DNA of 47,052 nt from contig JABDFE010000004.1 in the NCBI GenBank assembly GCA_013286675.1, forward strand, positions 1,842 to 48,893. Direction: 5' to 3'. Positions 16,961 to 25,246 of the stretch are shown here, piece by piece; position 1 is the stretch's first letter, and every line of letters begins with the position of its first letter. This DNA is from Chlamydiota bacterium (lineage in GTDB: Bacteria > Chlamydiota > Chlamydiia > Chlamydiales > Rhabdochlamydiaceae). The position numbers and the translations under genes are program-made. A model generated the notes under the pieces. The model searched no databases. It saw nothing but the letters and a program-made list of their open reading frames with translations, and was not told the DNA's origin.

Positions 16961-17018
16961 TAATATCATCTATTTAACGCAAGTTGTGGTATCATTTTCA
17001 TATATTTATGGTGGTTAA

Positions 17019-18182
17019 ATGGCAGTTTATATTCAGAATTCAATATCAAATTTGGTGACAAACATTGTAAAGGTGCCGATTTATCGATTGGCGTTGGGAG
17101 GGGATCCTTTTTCACAGTTTGTCATTCGTGTTCACAATTTTTTTTCGTGGACTTTTAGCTGTGGAAGAACCGTATTTAGAGATTTTGATCCATCTAAAGC
17201 AGAAGCATCTTTAGAACGATTCCAACAGCTCGGTGCAGGCGTTGAGTTTGTACAGCCCGATGGTGGCGGACAGGTTCAGATGATGACGTTTCGGTGGAAA
17301 GAGTTGGAAGCCAGGATTCTTCAGCTTGGGGGACGATGGGAACGGACTGTCCTGGAGAATCGAGAGGTTTTTGCAATTGCTCCTCCGATGAATAATTCTG
17401 AAGAGTGGGATGCTTTTGCAGAAAAACTATCTCACTTTCATTGGGAAACGCTCGAAGATGGCCGGATGATCACATGCGACTGTGCGAAAGTCATACCCGA
17501 GCAAGGAGAGGATCGGTGTGTGTTGTTTGCTCATTCAACAAGTAGTGCATTTACCAGTGATTGGAAAAGAGCGGGATATTTGCTTGGCGCCCGTCTTGAT
17601 ATCTGTTTTTTTGATAATGGCAATACGTGGGAAAATCAAGATCGTCCACCTTCAGTCCACGGATTTTATCAAGAGGTGGATGCGGTCTTTGAAAAAATTA
17701 AAGGTCAATACGCTATGCAAAATCTCTGGGTGGGTGGGGCGTGTGGAGGAGCTCCAGTCGCAGCGTACTTGAAATACCGTTATCATGTGGAAGGAATCAA
17801 TTTTTTTGCCGAAAAAAGTTTTCCGAAGATCGATGATTTTGTTGAGCAGATTTCTCCTTGGCTGGTTCCCTATGTCCAAGAAGCTCTGATCGATCCATCC
17901 CCAAATTTCCCTGATACACAATTTAGTGTTGAGAAAATGTGGCAAACTCTTAATCCTTCTAATGTAGGTCAGGTCGTAGTCATCGATATCGAAGGAGATG
18001 AACACATCAGCCTCGACGCTCAAAACCGTTACTTTGAGCTTGCTCAGAGAATCAACACGCAGGCTCATCGGATCACATTTATCTCAAACGAGAGATGGCG
18101 TCATGCGGACGATTTCTATCGTTATCAAGAGGCACGTGAGCGGTTTTTACAAATTGTCTTTAGTTATACACAAATGACTTGA
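17019..18182 (+). CDS. Alpha/beta-hydrolase-like protein with cysteine at the nucleophile elbow
   Basis: A 387-residue soluble protein. Residues 1-150 are not recognised. The second half looks like an alpha/beta hydrolase: a strand CVLFAHSTSS (about 168-177), LDICFFDNGNTWEN, then NLWVGGACGGAPVAAYLKYRY, in which the usual G-x-S-x-G elbow is replaced by G-A-C242-G-G. A late strand QVVVIDIEGDEHISLDAQ has acidic and histidine residues that could finish a triad. A cysteine nucleophile is known in dienelactone hydrolases. I do not recognise the family; it may be specific to chlamydiae. The last residues (YTQMT) and the stop are within the left arm of the P3 palindrome. Confidence 0.6.
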   Translation: MAVYIQNSISNLVTNIVKVPIYRLALGGDPFSQFVIRVHNFFSWTFSCGRTVFRDFDPSKAEASLERFQQLGAGVEFVQPDGGGQVQMMTFRWKELEARILQLGGRWERTVLENREVFAIAPPMNNSEEWDAFAEKLSHFHWETLEDGRMITCDCAKVIPEQGEDRCVLFAHSTSSAFTSDWKRAGYLLGARLDICFFDNGNTWENQDRPPSVHGFYQEVDAVFEKIKGQYAMQNLWVGGACGGAPVAAYLKYRYHVEGINFFAEKSFPKIDDFVEQISPWLVPYVQEALIDPSPNFPDTQFSVEKMWQTLNPSNVGQVVVIDIEGDEHISLDAQNRYFELAQRINTQAHRITFISNERWRHADDFYRYQEARERFLQIVFSYTQMT

Positions 18183-19043
18183 AGAATCGGTTTTTGACGG
18201 CGTCAGGTCCCTGCGGGCCAGTTCGCTTTGCTCACCTGCTTTCCTGTCAAACAGTTCAGTGGACTGTTTGACAGTGTCCGCAGCCTCATAATTTTTGCTC
18301 TCACTCGCGCCTTGTCTATCGGCAATGCTTGCTCGCTCCGAACAAAAATTCTGAGGACCCTCCTTGTCAAACTCCCGATTCTTCAAGTCATTTGTGTATA
18401 GATGCCAATAACATTGCAGCGGATCTGCAAATGCATGGACATAAGCTTGAATATGACCTTCTTTCACTAAGGTAAAGTCTTTCACTAACGCATCGTATTC
18501 GGCAAGCGTACGATAATATGCGTAATAGCCGTCAGTCGTGTTTTTAATCCGTTTCACTGCACAAGACTCTCTGAAGAAAAATTCGCCTTGAGGTTTTAAC
18601 CAACGGTGGATCCGCTCGATGAGAAGTTTCATTTGACGATCTTCCAAATACATGAGGAGCCAGTTTGCAAAGACAAAATCAAAAGAAGCATTTTCAAATT
18701 CCAAGTTCATCACATTGGAGCAAATGTAGGTCACATTGGAAAACTCAGCATGATCCTGCTGATTTTTCTTAACGAAGTGAGGTATTAGGTCTGTTGATGT
18801 GACATGCTGGGCCTTGGTAGCAAAATGCCGAGTGAATCTTCCGATGCCGGAGCCAAGATCTAAAACTTTTTTTTCTTTGAGATCTGGAAGATATGAGATA
18901 ATTTCAGGTTTTTCATGAAGATCCAAATATTGGCCATTGGTACGGATATACATCGCCTGAGGAGTTGGATCTTGCTGTTTCCAATATAATGAGACTTTAT
19001 CTATTCTCCGTCTTGTGGCGTTTTTACTATTTTTAACTCTCAA
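18147..19043 (-). CDS. Phosphoethanolamine N-methyltransferase-like enzyme with repeat-derived tail
   Basis: A 298-residue class I S-adenosylmethionine-dependent methyltransferase. Motif I KVLDLGSGIGRFT is at about residues 59-71. ANWLLMYLEDRQ (126-137), PQGEFFFRESC (151-161) and YYAYYRTLAEYDALV are the distinctive signatures of the first domain of phosphoethanolamine N-methyltransferases, which make phosphocholine by stepwise methylation. The start is TTG 19043 with GAGGA 9 bases upstream; the next ATG (MYIRTNG) would cut the substrate-binding N terminus. The domain ends near residue 214, and residues from about 214 to the stop (YTNDLKNREF onwards) are encoded by the P3 palindrome, so they are not a natural part of the enzyme. 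It overlaps the next, divergent gene by 29 bases and the preceding convergent gene by 36 bases. Confidence 0.8.
   Translation of the reverse strand: MRVKNSKNATRRRIDKVSLYWKQQDPTPQAMYIRTNGQYLDLHEKPEIISYLPDLKEKKVLDLGSGIGRFTRHFATKAQHVTSTDLIPHFVKKNQQDHAEFSNVTYICSNVMNLEFENASFDFVFANWLLMYLEDRQMKLLIERIHRWLKPQGEFFFRESCAVKRIKNTTDGYYAYYRTLAEYDALVKDFTLVKEGHIQAYVHAFADPLQCYWHLYTNDLKNREFDKEGPQNFCSERASIADRQGASESKNYEAADTVKQSTELFDRKAGEQSELARRDLTPSKTDSSSHLCITKDNL
18165..18400. repeat. Palindromic element, family P3, spanning two convergent gene ends
   Basis: A perfect 26-bp inverted repeat (18165-18190 and 18375-18400, starting tatacacaaatgacttgaag) bounds 236 bases. The next inner bases continue to pair (TTTTTGAC / GTCAAACT in part), as do ACAGTCCACTGAACTG-type stretches in the core. 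On the plus strand the stop codon of the hydrolase-like gene lies in the left arm; on the minus strand the element is read as the last about 72 codons of the methyltransferase. Confidence 0.9.
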
Positions 19044-21492
19044 TCTATCGGTTCCTCTCTATCTGCGACTAAAACAGAAGTCTCTTCCTTTCTATGCACG
19101 AGGAGTTGGATTTCTTGAAGATCTTTTTATTGTTCTGGAACTTTTTTTACTCGCCTCCCTCTCGCTTGAACTAGCTGCTCTCGTTGGTTTTCTGATCCAC
19201 ATAGTTCTGCTGCTCGACAGCATGCTATTTAATCAGATGCAGCTCAAATTGAGATTTTCTTATTTGATGCATCTGCGAGATGCAGGCTCTTTGTATTGTT
19301 CTGCAAAAGAACTAGGACTCAAAAAATGGGCCAGCGGTTCATTTGCCATTTTGGTTTTGCATTGCCTTGGATATTTTGTCGCTTACCGTCCATTTGAGGT
19401 CTCTCTTTTGGACGGAGCCATGACACTAGGAGTCGGAGCTCTTGCTTTTTTGCTGACCAGACGACTTCCGAAAAAATTGAGCTACGGAGTCGAGAACTTC
19501 TTTTTCCATTTGCAGATCTTTCATAGAAAAGAAAAGCTAGCAGGAGCTTCTCTAACATTTCCACTCGAGTCGTTTCATCTTTTGGATGAGAACTATCCGC
19601 TCTGGAGATTGACAAAAGGGTTTAAGGGAGAAAAGCAGTTTGATCTGAACATTGAAGAAAAACCGCATGTCATCGTCCTTTTTTTAGAATCTTTTTCTTC
19701 CCATGCGCTTGAGAAAGCTGCGCCTAACTTTAATCAGCTCTCTCAGGAAGGGATTTTATTTTCGAACTTCTATTCCAACGGGACGTTTACCTACCGAGCG
19801 ACGCTAGCAGGCCTTTTTGGAACTCTGGGGGGAGATACAGCAAAAGGACTCGGCCCTTATGTCAATGTCCCTTATGTCGGACTGCCTCAGCTGATGAAGC
19901 AAGCCGGTTATTCGACGGCATTTTTTCATAACGGCTCTTTAAGTTTTGACAAGCAAAGAGAATTTCTAAAAAACCACTTTGATTTACTCGCAGATAGAAA
20001 TGAAATCGAAGACTCTCCGAATACGTCCACAAGCTGGGGAGCCTACGATGAGTGTCTCATGCGCTATACTGTCAATTGGCTCGAAAAACAAAAGCAGCCC
20101 GCCTTCATGACGCTGTTTACTATCTCCAACCATCACCCGTGGATTCTTCCTGAGCATTATACAGCTCCTGAGAGTCTCTCGGATCAAAGATTTTTGCAAA
20201 CGATGCACTATTCGGACCATTGTCTCGGTCTTTTACTCCAGCAGCTTAGAGAAAAAAATCTCAGCAAAAAAACGGTGCTCGTGATCGTTGGAGATCATAG
20301 CCAGCCTCTCGGTCAGCACCAGGGCAACTTTTATTATTCACGTTTTCTCTACGAAGAAAACGTGAGAGTCCCTCTTCTCATTGTTGCAGATGGAAGGATC
20401 TCAGAGCCCAAATTAATTGAAGATGTTGGAAGCCATGTCGATCTTCTTCCGACGCTGATGGATCTTTTGCATCTGCAGGGAGTTCAACATGGGTGCGGCA
20501 GGTCTTTAATGCGGCAAACAGCGGATAGTGCGGCAATGCTGCATAATCCTTACTCGGAAGGATTTATAGGTTGTCGGAAAGGGCCCTGGAAATGGATCGA
20601 AAATTGTCTGACGCAAGAAGGCGAGCTCTATGATGTCGCTGTTGATCCTCATGAAAAGAACAATCAAGCCGCAACATTTCCTGATGTTGCTACGGCTCTT
20701 CAAAAAATAACCCAAGACTATTTTCACACCATCTACGGTCTCCATCGGAATCAAAAAATCATTCCTGAAACAGGTGAACGTCACTCGTCTTCAGAATTCA
20801 ACTTTGATTTTTCTGGAAAGATGATCACGGATGAAGAGCTAATCCAACTCGTTTCTCCAAACGTTGAGAAGTTAAATTTGCGCGATTGTCTGCTGATTAC
20901 TGATGCGAGCGTAGCTGCCATTTTATCGACGTGTAACGATTTAGAAGAGCTCAATCTTCAAGGCGTCACGGATGTCACTTTTGCATTTCAGGTCTCAAGT
21001 GAAAGGCTCCGCATTTTGCATATCTCCGAAGCAGCAATCACGGACTCAAATCTTGAGAAATTAGTGACCGGTTGCCCTAACTTATCCGTCTTATCTCTGC
21101 TGGGAAAAAATCTGACTGATCGAGGAATAGAAGCGCTCAGTCGGTGTCGCCATTTAGTTCGCTTGAAAATCTTGCAAGCAGATAACATCTCAGAAGAGGC
21201 TCTGATTGGTGTTTTAAGGAATAATCCTCATTTGGGGCATTTAGTATTGCAAGGTTGTAAAAACCTGTCAGATCGAACATTAGAGGCTTTAAAGGCACAT
21301 CCTTTGGAGCTGCTGTGGATTTTAGATGCCCCGCAACTGACCGATGAAGGGATTTCGTATTTGTCTAACCTCCCCATCCGGTTTTTAACTTTAGAGGGAT
21401 GCCCACTACTCACAGACAAAACCATTGCTTCATTGAAAAAGCTTAATCTTGAATCGGCATATCTTAACTGCCAAGGACTCGTGCATCTATGA
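19015..21492 (+). CDS. LtaS/sulfatase-superfamily membrane transferase fused to leucine-rich repeats
   Basis: An 825-residue inner-membrane protein. Residues 1-150 form four or five membrane helices. Residues 215-570 form an alkaline-phosphatase-superfamily domain of the lipoteichoic acid synthase/phosphoethanolamine transferase kind: HVIVLFLESFSSHAL (metal-binding E225), SNGTFTYRATLAGLFG (candidate catalytic T257 or T259), FFHNGSLSF, SNHHPWILPEHY, and VLVIVGDHSQPLG (D427, H428). From about 603 to the end there are seven or eight leucine-rich repeats of the cysteine-containing (Fbox/AMN1) kind, e.g. LVLQGCKNLSDRTLEAL. The start, GTG 19015, is uncertain: a frame starting ATG 18989 (RLYLFSVLWRF) would read straight into this protein if one T were added in the T-run at 19020-19024. 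The gene is translationally coupled (ATGA) to alr. Confidence 0.82.
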   Translation: MAFLLFLTLNLSVPLYLRLKQKSLPFYARGVGFLEDLFIVLELFLLASLSLELAALVGFLIHIVLLLDSMLFNQMQLKLRFSYLMHLRDAGSLYCSAKELGLKKWASGSFAILVLHCLGYFVAYRPFEVSLLDGAMTLGVGALAFLLTRRLPKKLSYGVENFFFHLQIFHRKEKLAGASLTFPLESFHLLDENYPLWRLTKGFKGEKQFDLNIEEKPHVIVLFLESFSSHALEKAAPNFNQLSQEGILFSNFYSNGTFTYRATLAGLFGTLGGDTAKGLGPYVNVPYVGLPQLMKQAGYSTAFFHNGSLSFDKQREFLKNHFDLLADRNEIEDSPNTSTSWGAYDECLMRYTVNWLEKQKQPAFMTLFTISNHHPWILPEHYTAPESLSDQRFLQTMHYSDHCLGLLLQQLREKNLSKKTVLVIVGDHSQPLGQHQGNFYYSRFLYEENVRVPLLIVADGRISEPKLIEDVGSHVDLLPTLMDLLHLQGVQHGCGRSLMRQTADSAAMLHNPYSEGFIGCRKGPWKWIENCLTQEGELYDVAVDPHEKNNQAATFPDVATALQKITQDYFHTIYGLHRNQKIIPETGERHSSSEFNFDFSGKMITDEELIQLVSPNVEKLNLRDCLLITDASVAAILSTCNDLEELNLQGVTDVTFAFQVSSERLRILHISEAAITDSNLEKLVTGCPNLSVLSLLGKNLTDRGIEALSRCRHLVRLKILQADNISEEALIGVLRNNPHLGHLVLQGCKNLSDRTLEALKAHPLELLWILDAPQLTDEGISYLSNLPIRFLTLEGCPLLTDKTIASLKKLNLESAYLNCQGLVHL

Positions 21493-22583
21493 TTCCACAT
21501 CCTTCTTGGATAGAAATAGATCTCTCGCAATTTCGCAAGAACATTTCGATTATCCAGAGCCACATCGGGAGCCGTCTATTTTGCCTTCCTATCAAAGCCA
21601 ATGCCTACGGACATGGATTGTGCGAGATCGGCAAAGCGGCACAGGAATCTGGAATTGATTATTTGGGTGTAGCTCATTTGCAAGAGGGGATTAAGCTTAG
21701 AAGAGCAGGTGTAACACTTCCGATTCTTGTCTTGGGAGCTTTCCATGAGGATCAAATCAACGATTTGATCGACTACAATCTCGAATTCACGATTAGTTCT
21801 AAATACAAAGCAGAATTAGTCGCTGCAAAATCAGATGGCCGCAAGTGTCGTGTCCATTTGGAAGTCGACACAGGCATGCAGCGGACAGGCGTCAGACCTG
21901 AGACGGCGAGAACGCTTTTACCCTACGTGAAGAGTTTAGAAAATCTAGAGGTCGTGGGGATTTATTCTCACCTGGCGACAGCCGATAGGCCGAATGATCC
22001 TTTCACTTTAAAACAGATTCAAAATTTTCACGCCTTAGTCAAAGATCTTCCGTTGTTACGTCATTTGGCAAACTCTGGAGGAACTGCTCATTTTCCAGAA
22101 GCCCATCTCGATATGGTCCGGCCATCACTCCTCACATTTGGGTATGTGCCCGTGCCTTGTCCTGCATCCCTTCAGGACATCAAGCCATGTTTTTCTCTCA
22201 AGGCAAAAGTCTCGTATTTCAAAGTTGTCAAACCTGGAGAAGGGATCAGTTACGGCCACTCCTATGTGACAGAGAAACAAACCCGCATTGTGACAATTCC
22301 CGTCGGATATGGAGACGGATATCGACGCTGCCTCTCAAATCGAGGCTCGGTGCTTATCCGAGGAAAAAGATTTCCCATTTGTGGAACGATTTGCATGGAT
22401 CAGTTCATGGTCGATGTGGGAGATCAAGAAATTTTTGTAGGTGATGAAGTCGTGCTCATTGGCAAGCAGGGAAATGAAGAGATTACCCTCAAAGAAGTGG
22501 CTGAGCTCTGCGACTCTATCCCGTATGAGATCCTCTGCCAGCTCAACGAGAGGATTCCTCGGATCTACTCATCGCTTAATTAA
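21489..22583 (+). CDS. alr: Alanine racemase
   Basis: A 364-residue pyridoxal-phosphate enzyme that interconverts L- and D-alanine for peptidoglycan. PLP lysine K36 is in LPIKANAYGHG (with Y40), HLEVDTGMQRTGV carries the conserved dimer/PLP contacts, LANSGGTAHFPEAHLDMVRP is the phosphate-binding region, and the catalytic tyrosine Y255 is in GEGISYGHSYV. The C-terminal domain ends with TICMDQFMVDVG and EVAELCDSIPYEILCQL. Its ATG overlaps the stop codon of the LtaS-LRR gene (ATGA), so the two are made together. Classical Chlamydia lack alr, so this fits the environmental chlamydiae. It overlaps the next gene, on the other strand, by 15 bases. Confidence 0.97.
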   Translation: MIPHPSWIEIDLSQFRKNISIIQSHIGSRLFCLPIKANAYGHGLCEIGKAAQESGIDYLGVAHLQEGIKLRRAGVTLPILVLGAFHEDQINDLIDYNLEFTISSKYKAELVAAKSDGRKCRVHLEVDTGMQRTGVRPETARTLLPYVKSLENLEVVGIYSHLATADRPNDPFTLKQIQNFHALVKDLPLLRHLANSGGTAHFPEAHLDMVRPSLLTFGYVPVPCPASLQDIKPCFSLKAKVSYFKVVKPGEGISYGHSYVTEKQTRIVTIPVGYGDGYRRCLSNRGSVLIRGKRFPICGTICMDQFMVDVGDQEIFVGDEVVLIGKQGNEEITLKEVAELCDSIPYEILCQLNERIPRIYSSLN

Positions 22584-23102
22584 CTTTCCGCCGATAACTT
22601 GCGATTCTTTGATAGGACATTCTTTACAGGCAATCACTTGGCCATCTCCCGATTCAAATGAGATGAGCCCCATCAACTGCGTTTTGCCTTTGAAATCGAT
22701 TGTTTGCGTCACGTTGATTTTTGACTTGAGCACTTGGATCGAAGTGACTTTGCAGGCGTCAAAAGAGGAATGATCGGAAGTCAACGTAATGGCTTTTTCA
22801 AACGTTGTAAACGAACCTTTCAGAGATCCAATGACGGTGCATTTATCTTTCACAGTAGAGTGAGACAGCGCTGCTTGTCCATTGATGTGCAGCTCTCCAA
22901 TTTGCGCATTTGTTGCAGCGACACTGCCGTTGACTTGCAGACGTTGGAGGATCATCGTTCCATTTAATGCGACGGTGCCATTGATCTGCAAAGTATCAAA
23001 AATTTCTTGGCCATAGGTGAGGTTGCCACTAGCGACCTGATTTTTCGGAGCAGCAAAGAGTTGAAATGAAAAAACCAGTATAAGTAAACTAATCCATCGC
23101 AT
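22569..23102 (-). CDS. Exported beta-solenoid (bactofilin-like) protein
   Basis: A 177-residue protein with an N-terminal signal peptide (WISLLILVFSFQLFAA). The mature part consists of regular short repeats such as LQINGTVALNGT, LQVNGSVAATNA, LHINGQAALSHS, in which hydrophobic-x-hydrophobic-N-G turns recur about every 18 residues, as in right-handed beta-solenoids of the polymer-forming (bactofilin) kind. Two cysteines occur near CKECPI, which could form a disulphide outside the cytoplasm. Function is unknown; an envelope or secreted role is inferred from the signal. It is divergent from the next gene with only 17 bases between start codons. Confidence 0.7.
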   Translation of the reverse strand: MRWISLLILVFSFQLFAAPKNQVASGNLTYGQEIFDTLQINGTVALNGTMILQRLQVNGSVAATNAQIGELHINGQAALSHSTVKDKCTVIGSLKGSFTTFEKAITLTSDHSSFDACKVTSIQVLKSKINVTQTIDFKGKTQLMGLISFESGDGQVIACKECPIKESQVIGGKLIKR

Positions 23103-23119
23103 AGCAGAATGGTACTTGA

Positions 23120-23737
23120 ATGAACAAAATTTTTCTACTTGGAATCTTTTTTATGACCTTTTCAAAAGCGCACCCCATAGAAATTGTTACAATCGATAGC
23201 TCTCAAGCACAAGTCTTAAAGACCAAAACCGAAAATTTCCGAGAAGATGAACTAGTTCTTGCCCGGGAGATTGCCGATCAGCTCTATCACTCACTGGCTC
23301 CCTTTTTTCCTGCAGCTGGGCTTGCTGCTCCGCAAATTGGGATCAGCAGATCGATCTTTATCTTCAGCTACGATCGCGATCCTAAAAATCTGGAAGCTGT
23401 CATTAATCCTACCGTCACTCCGATAGGCGATGAAAAAGTCGAAGGATGGGAAGGTTGTTTCTCTGCGATTTTAAAAACAGGCGCTTATGAGTGCGCCAAG
23501 ATCCCCCGGTATGCAACTATCCATGTTTCATATCTAACAACCAAAGGCGAAAAAGTCGAAAAAATCCTCGAGGGATTTGCCGCAAAAGTTTTTCAACATG
23601 AATACGATCACTTGCAAGGATATGTCAACCTCTGTCGCCAAGATGCAGAGGTGAAAACATTTCAGAATAAGCAAGAATTCATCGATTTTATGCAAGAAGT
23701 GAAAAAACAAGATGCAGCCCGGTATTTCAAACCTTGA
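23120..23737 (+). CDS. Peptide deformylase-like protein with signal peptide
   Basis: A 205-residue protein with all three deformylase motifs: AAGLAAPQIG (residues 65-74), EGCFS (111-115; metal ligand C113) and QHEYDHL (159-165; H160, E161, H164). Deformylases remove the formyl group from the first methionine of new proteins and normally work in the cytoplasm. Here the N terminus, KIFLLGIFFMTFSKAHP, is a hydrophobic signal sequence of about 17 residues, so this copy seems to be exported. It differs from a normal Def, which begins directly with the catalytic fold. A second, cytoplasmic deformylase is probably elsewhere in the genome. It could act on formyl peptides outside the cell, for example those recognised by hosts. 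Confidence 0.85.
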   Translation: MNKIFLLGIFFMTFSKAHPIEIVTIDSSQAQVLKTKTENFREDELVLAREIADQLYHSLAPFFPAAGLAAPQIGISRSIFIFSYDRDPKNLEAVINPTVTPIGDEKVEGWEGCFSAILKTGAYECAKIPRYATIHVSYLTTKGEKVEKILEGFAAKVFQHEYDHLQGYVNLCRQDAEVKTFQNKQEFIDFMQEVKKQDAARYFKP

Positions 23738-23785
23738 TTTTCTTCTTCAGAATGACATAGAATCCCTTTTTCAACGGAGAGTTTT

Positions 23786-25240
23786 ATGAGACAGATTTTA
23801 TCAATTATTTTATTACCAGTTTTTTGCTTCGGCGGATGCAATTGCGGTTCGAAAAAAAAGCATCATCAATCTCAGCCTCCAGTCCAAGCTCAGGCTCCTG
23901 TGCAGACTTCGGCACCAGTCATTACACAAACCCCTGTCTTTTCTGAAGGGAGATTGTGGGTTAACAAGATCGTTATGCAGTATCCTGAGATCGTTTGGCT
24001 TGCCAATGATCAAGTGCGTAAAACCGAGGAGAATCAAGCGTCGACCGATAAAGCGTACTCTGAGCAGTTGTACGGCCAGAAGTTCATTGAGTTTGATCGT
24101 TCTTTAATGTCGCTCTATTGTTTGAAGTTGATTCTCGATGGAAGTGACAAAGCGTATCAAGAATTTACCGCAGCCCAGCCCGAAAACACCAGACTCACCA
24201 GAGAAAGCTTTGAGCACCTCCACCAACAGGGGACGAGCCTTTTGAATTCGAAATATCAAAATTTAACTCCGGATCAAATGCAGCAGGCCATGGAGACAGC
24301 TCTTGTCTTAGGAGATATGGGAAAAAGTGAAAAAGCTAGAGAAATCTTCAAATCCGGAGGGGCTGGTGCTCCAGACCATGACGATTTTCATGAAGAGGCA
24401 ATGGAGATACTAAAAAAGCGACCTTACTTCTCCCGATCCTTTTCAAGACTTCCGTTTGCTTCAAAACAACTCCTGGGAAAAGTTGCTAATCTAGCCCATT
24501 TCGGACACATGACACATCTCGAAGGCGGCCCTTCCATGTTCACAAAACTCAAAAATAGCTCTGTTGCAGTGACAGATAAGGCAGCGCTCTCTTTTGATCT
24601 TTTTGTCCATACCTGTGATGTCGCTGGCGCTTTAGGACATGTCAATCACTCCTCTTCTATTGTCTATACTCAGCAAACCCACCTTGCGATGCAAGCGATG
24701 GCAAGTGCCTGCCAGGTTCTTTCTGATCCAAACAAAACCGAAACCGATGCTTATAACGCTTATCTATCTACCCGAGCTTCTTGGATAGGCCTCAACTCCT
24801 CAGATCGAGATGACCGCGTACTCACCCGTATTGCTGCGATGCTTAGGCTCTTTACTCCCGAAGAAGGCGCTGCCCTGAAAAACGCCATTTCTCAGCTCAG
24901 TTCTCAGGACCTTCAAACAATTGTTTCTCAATTCGATGTCAGATTTGGAGAAGAAATTGGCCGAACACCGACTTACATGCCAGCCGTCCTTGTCAATCTC
25001 TCTAATAATAAAGACCTAGGAGCGACTTCTACGGAAAGACTTTCCCAGGCCGTCATCTACGGCCTTCCTTTTATTGCTCATGTTCTTGAGCAGCACCAGC
25101 AGCAGATGCTTGCGCATCAGGCTGATCCCAAAATCCCCCTCAACTTCAATCAAGTCGCAGGGGTTGCTAAAACAGAGCCGCAGCTTCTTCAAAGGAAAGC
25201 ATTTCAGATTCATTCTGATGGAAATATCACCCTGCAATAG
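23786..25240 (+). CDS. Putative lipoprotein with HD-like helical domain
   Basis: A 484-residue protein. The first residues (RQILSIILLPVFCFGGCNCGSKKK) are a lipoprotein signal with the acylated cysteine probably at GG-C18. A proline/glutamine/alanine linker follows (about 25-52), and the rest is helical. Around residues 235-285 there are NLAHFGHMTHLEGGPSMF and DLFVHTCDVAGALGHVNHSS, a spacing of histidines and aspartates like that of HD-family metal phosphohydrolases, although the exact order is not standard. I do not recognise a named family. It is 48 bases downstream of the deformylase-like gene in the same direction and may be exported with it. Confidence 0.6.
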   Translation: MRQILSIILLPVFCFGGCNCGSKKKHHQSQPPVQAQAPVQTSAPVITQTPVFSEGRLWVNKIVMQYPEIVWLANDQVRKTEENQASTDKAYSEQLYGQKFIEFDRSLMSLYCLKLILDGSDKAYQEFTAAQPENTRLTRESFEHLHQQGTSLLNSKYQNLTPDQMQQAMETALVLGDMGKSEKAREIFKSGGAGAPDHDDFHEEAMEILKKRPYFSRSFSRLPFASKQLLGKVANLAHFGHMTHLEGGPSMFTKLKNSSVAVTDKAALSFDLFVHTCDVAGALGHVNHSSSIVYTQQTHLAMQAMASACQVLSDPNKTETDAYNAYLSTRASWIGLNSSDRDDRVLTRIAAMLRLFTPEEGAALKNAISQLSSQDLQTIVSQFDVRFGEEIGRTPTYMPAVLVNLSNNKDLGATSTERLSQAVIYGLPFIAHVLEQHQQQMLAHQADPKIPLNFNQVAGVAKTEPQLLQRKAFQIHSDGNITLQ

Positions 25241-25246
25241 GAAATC

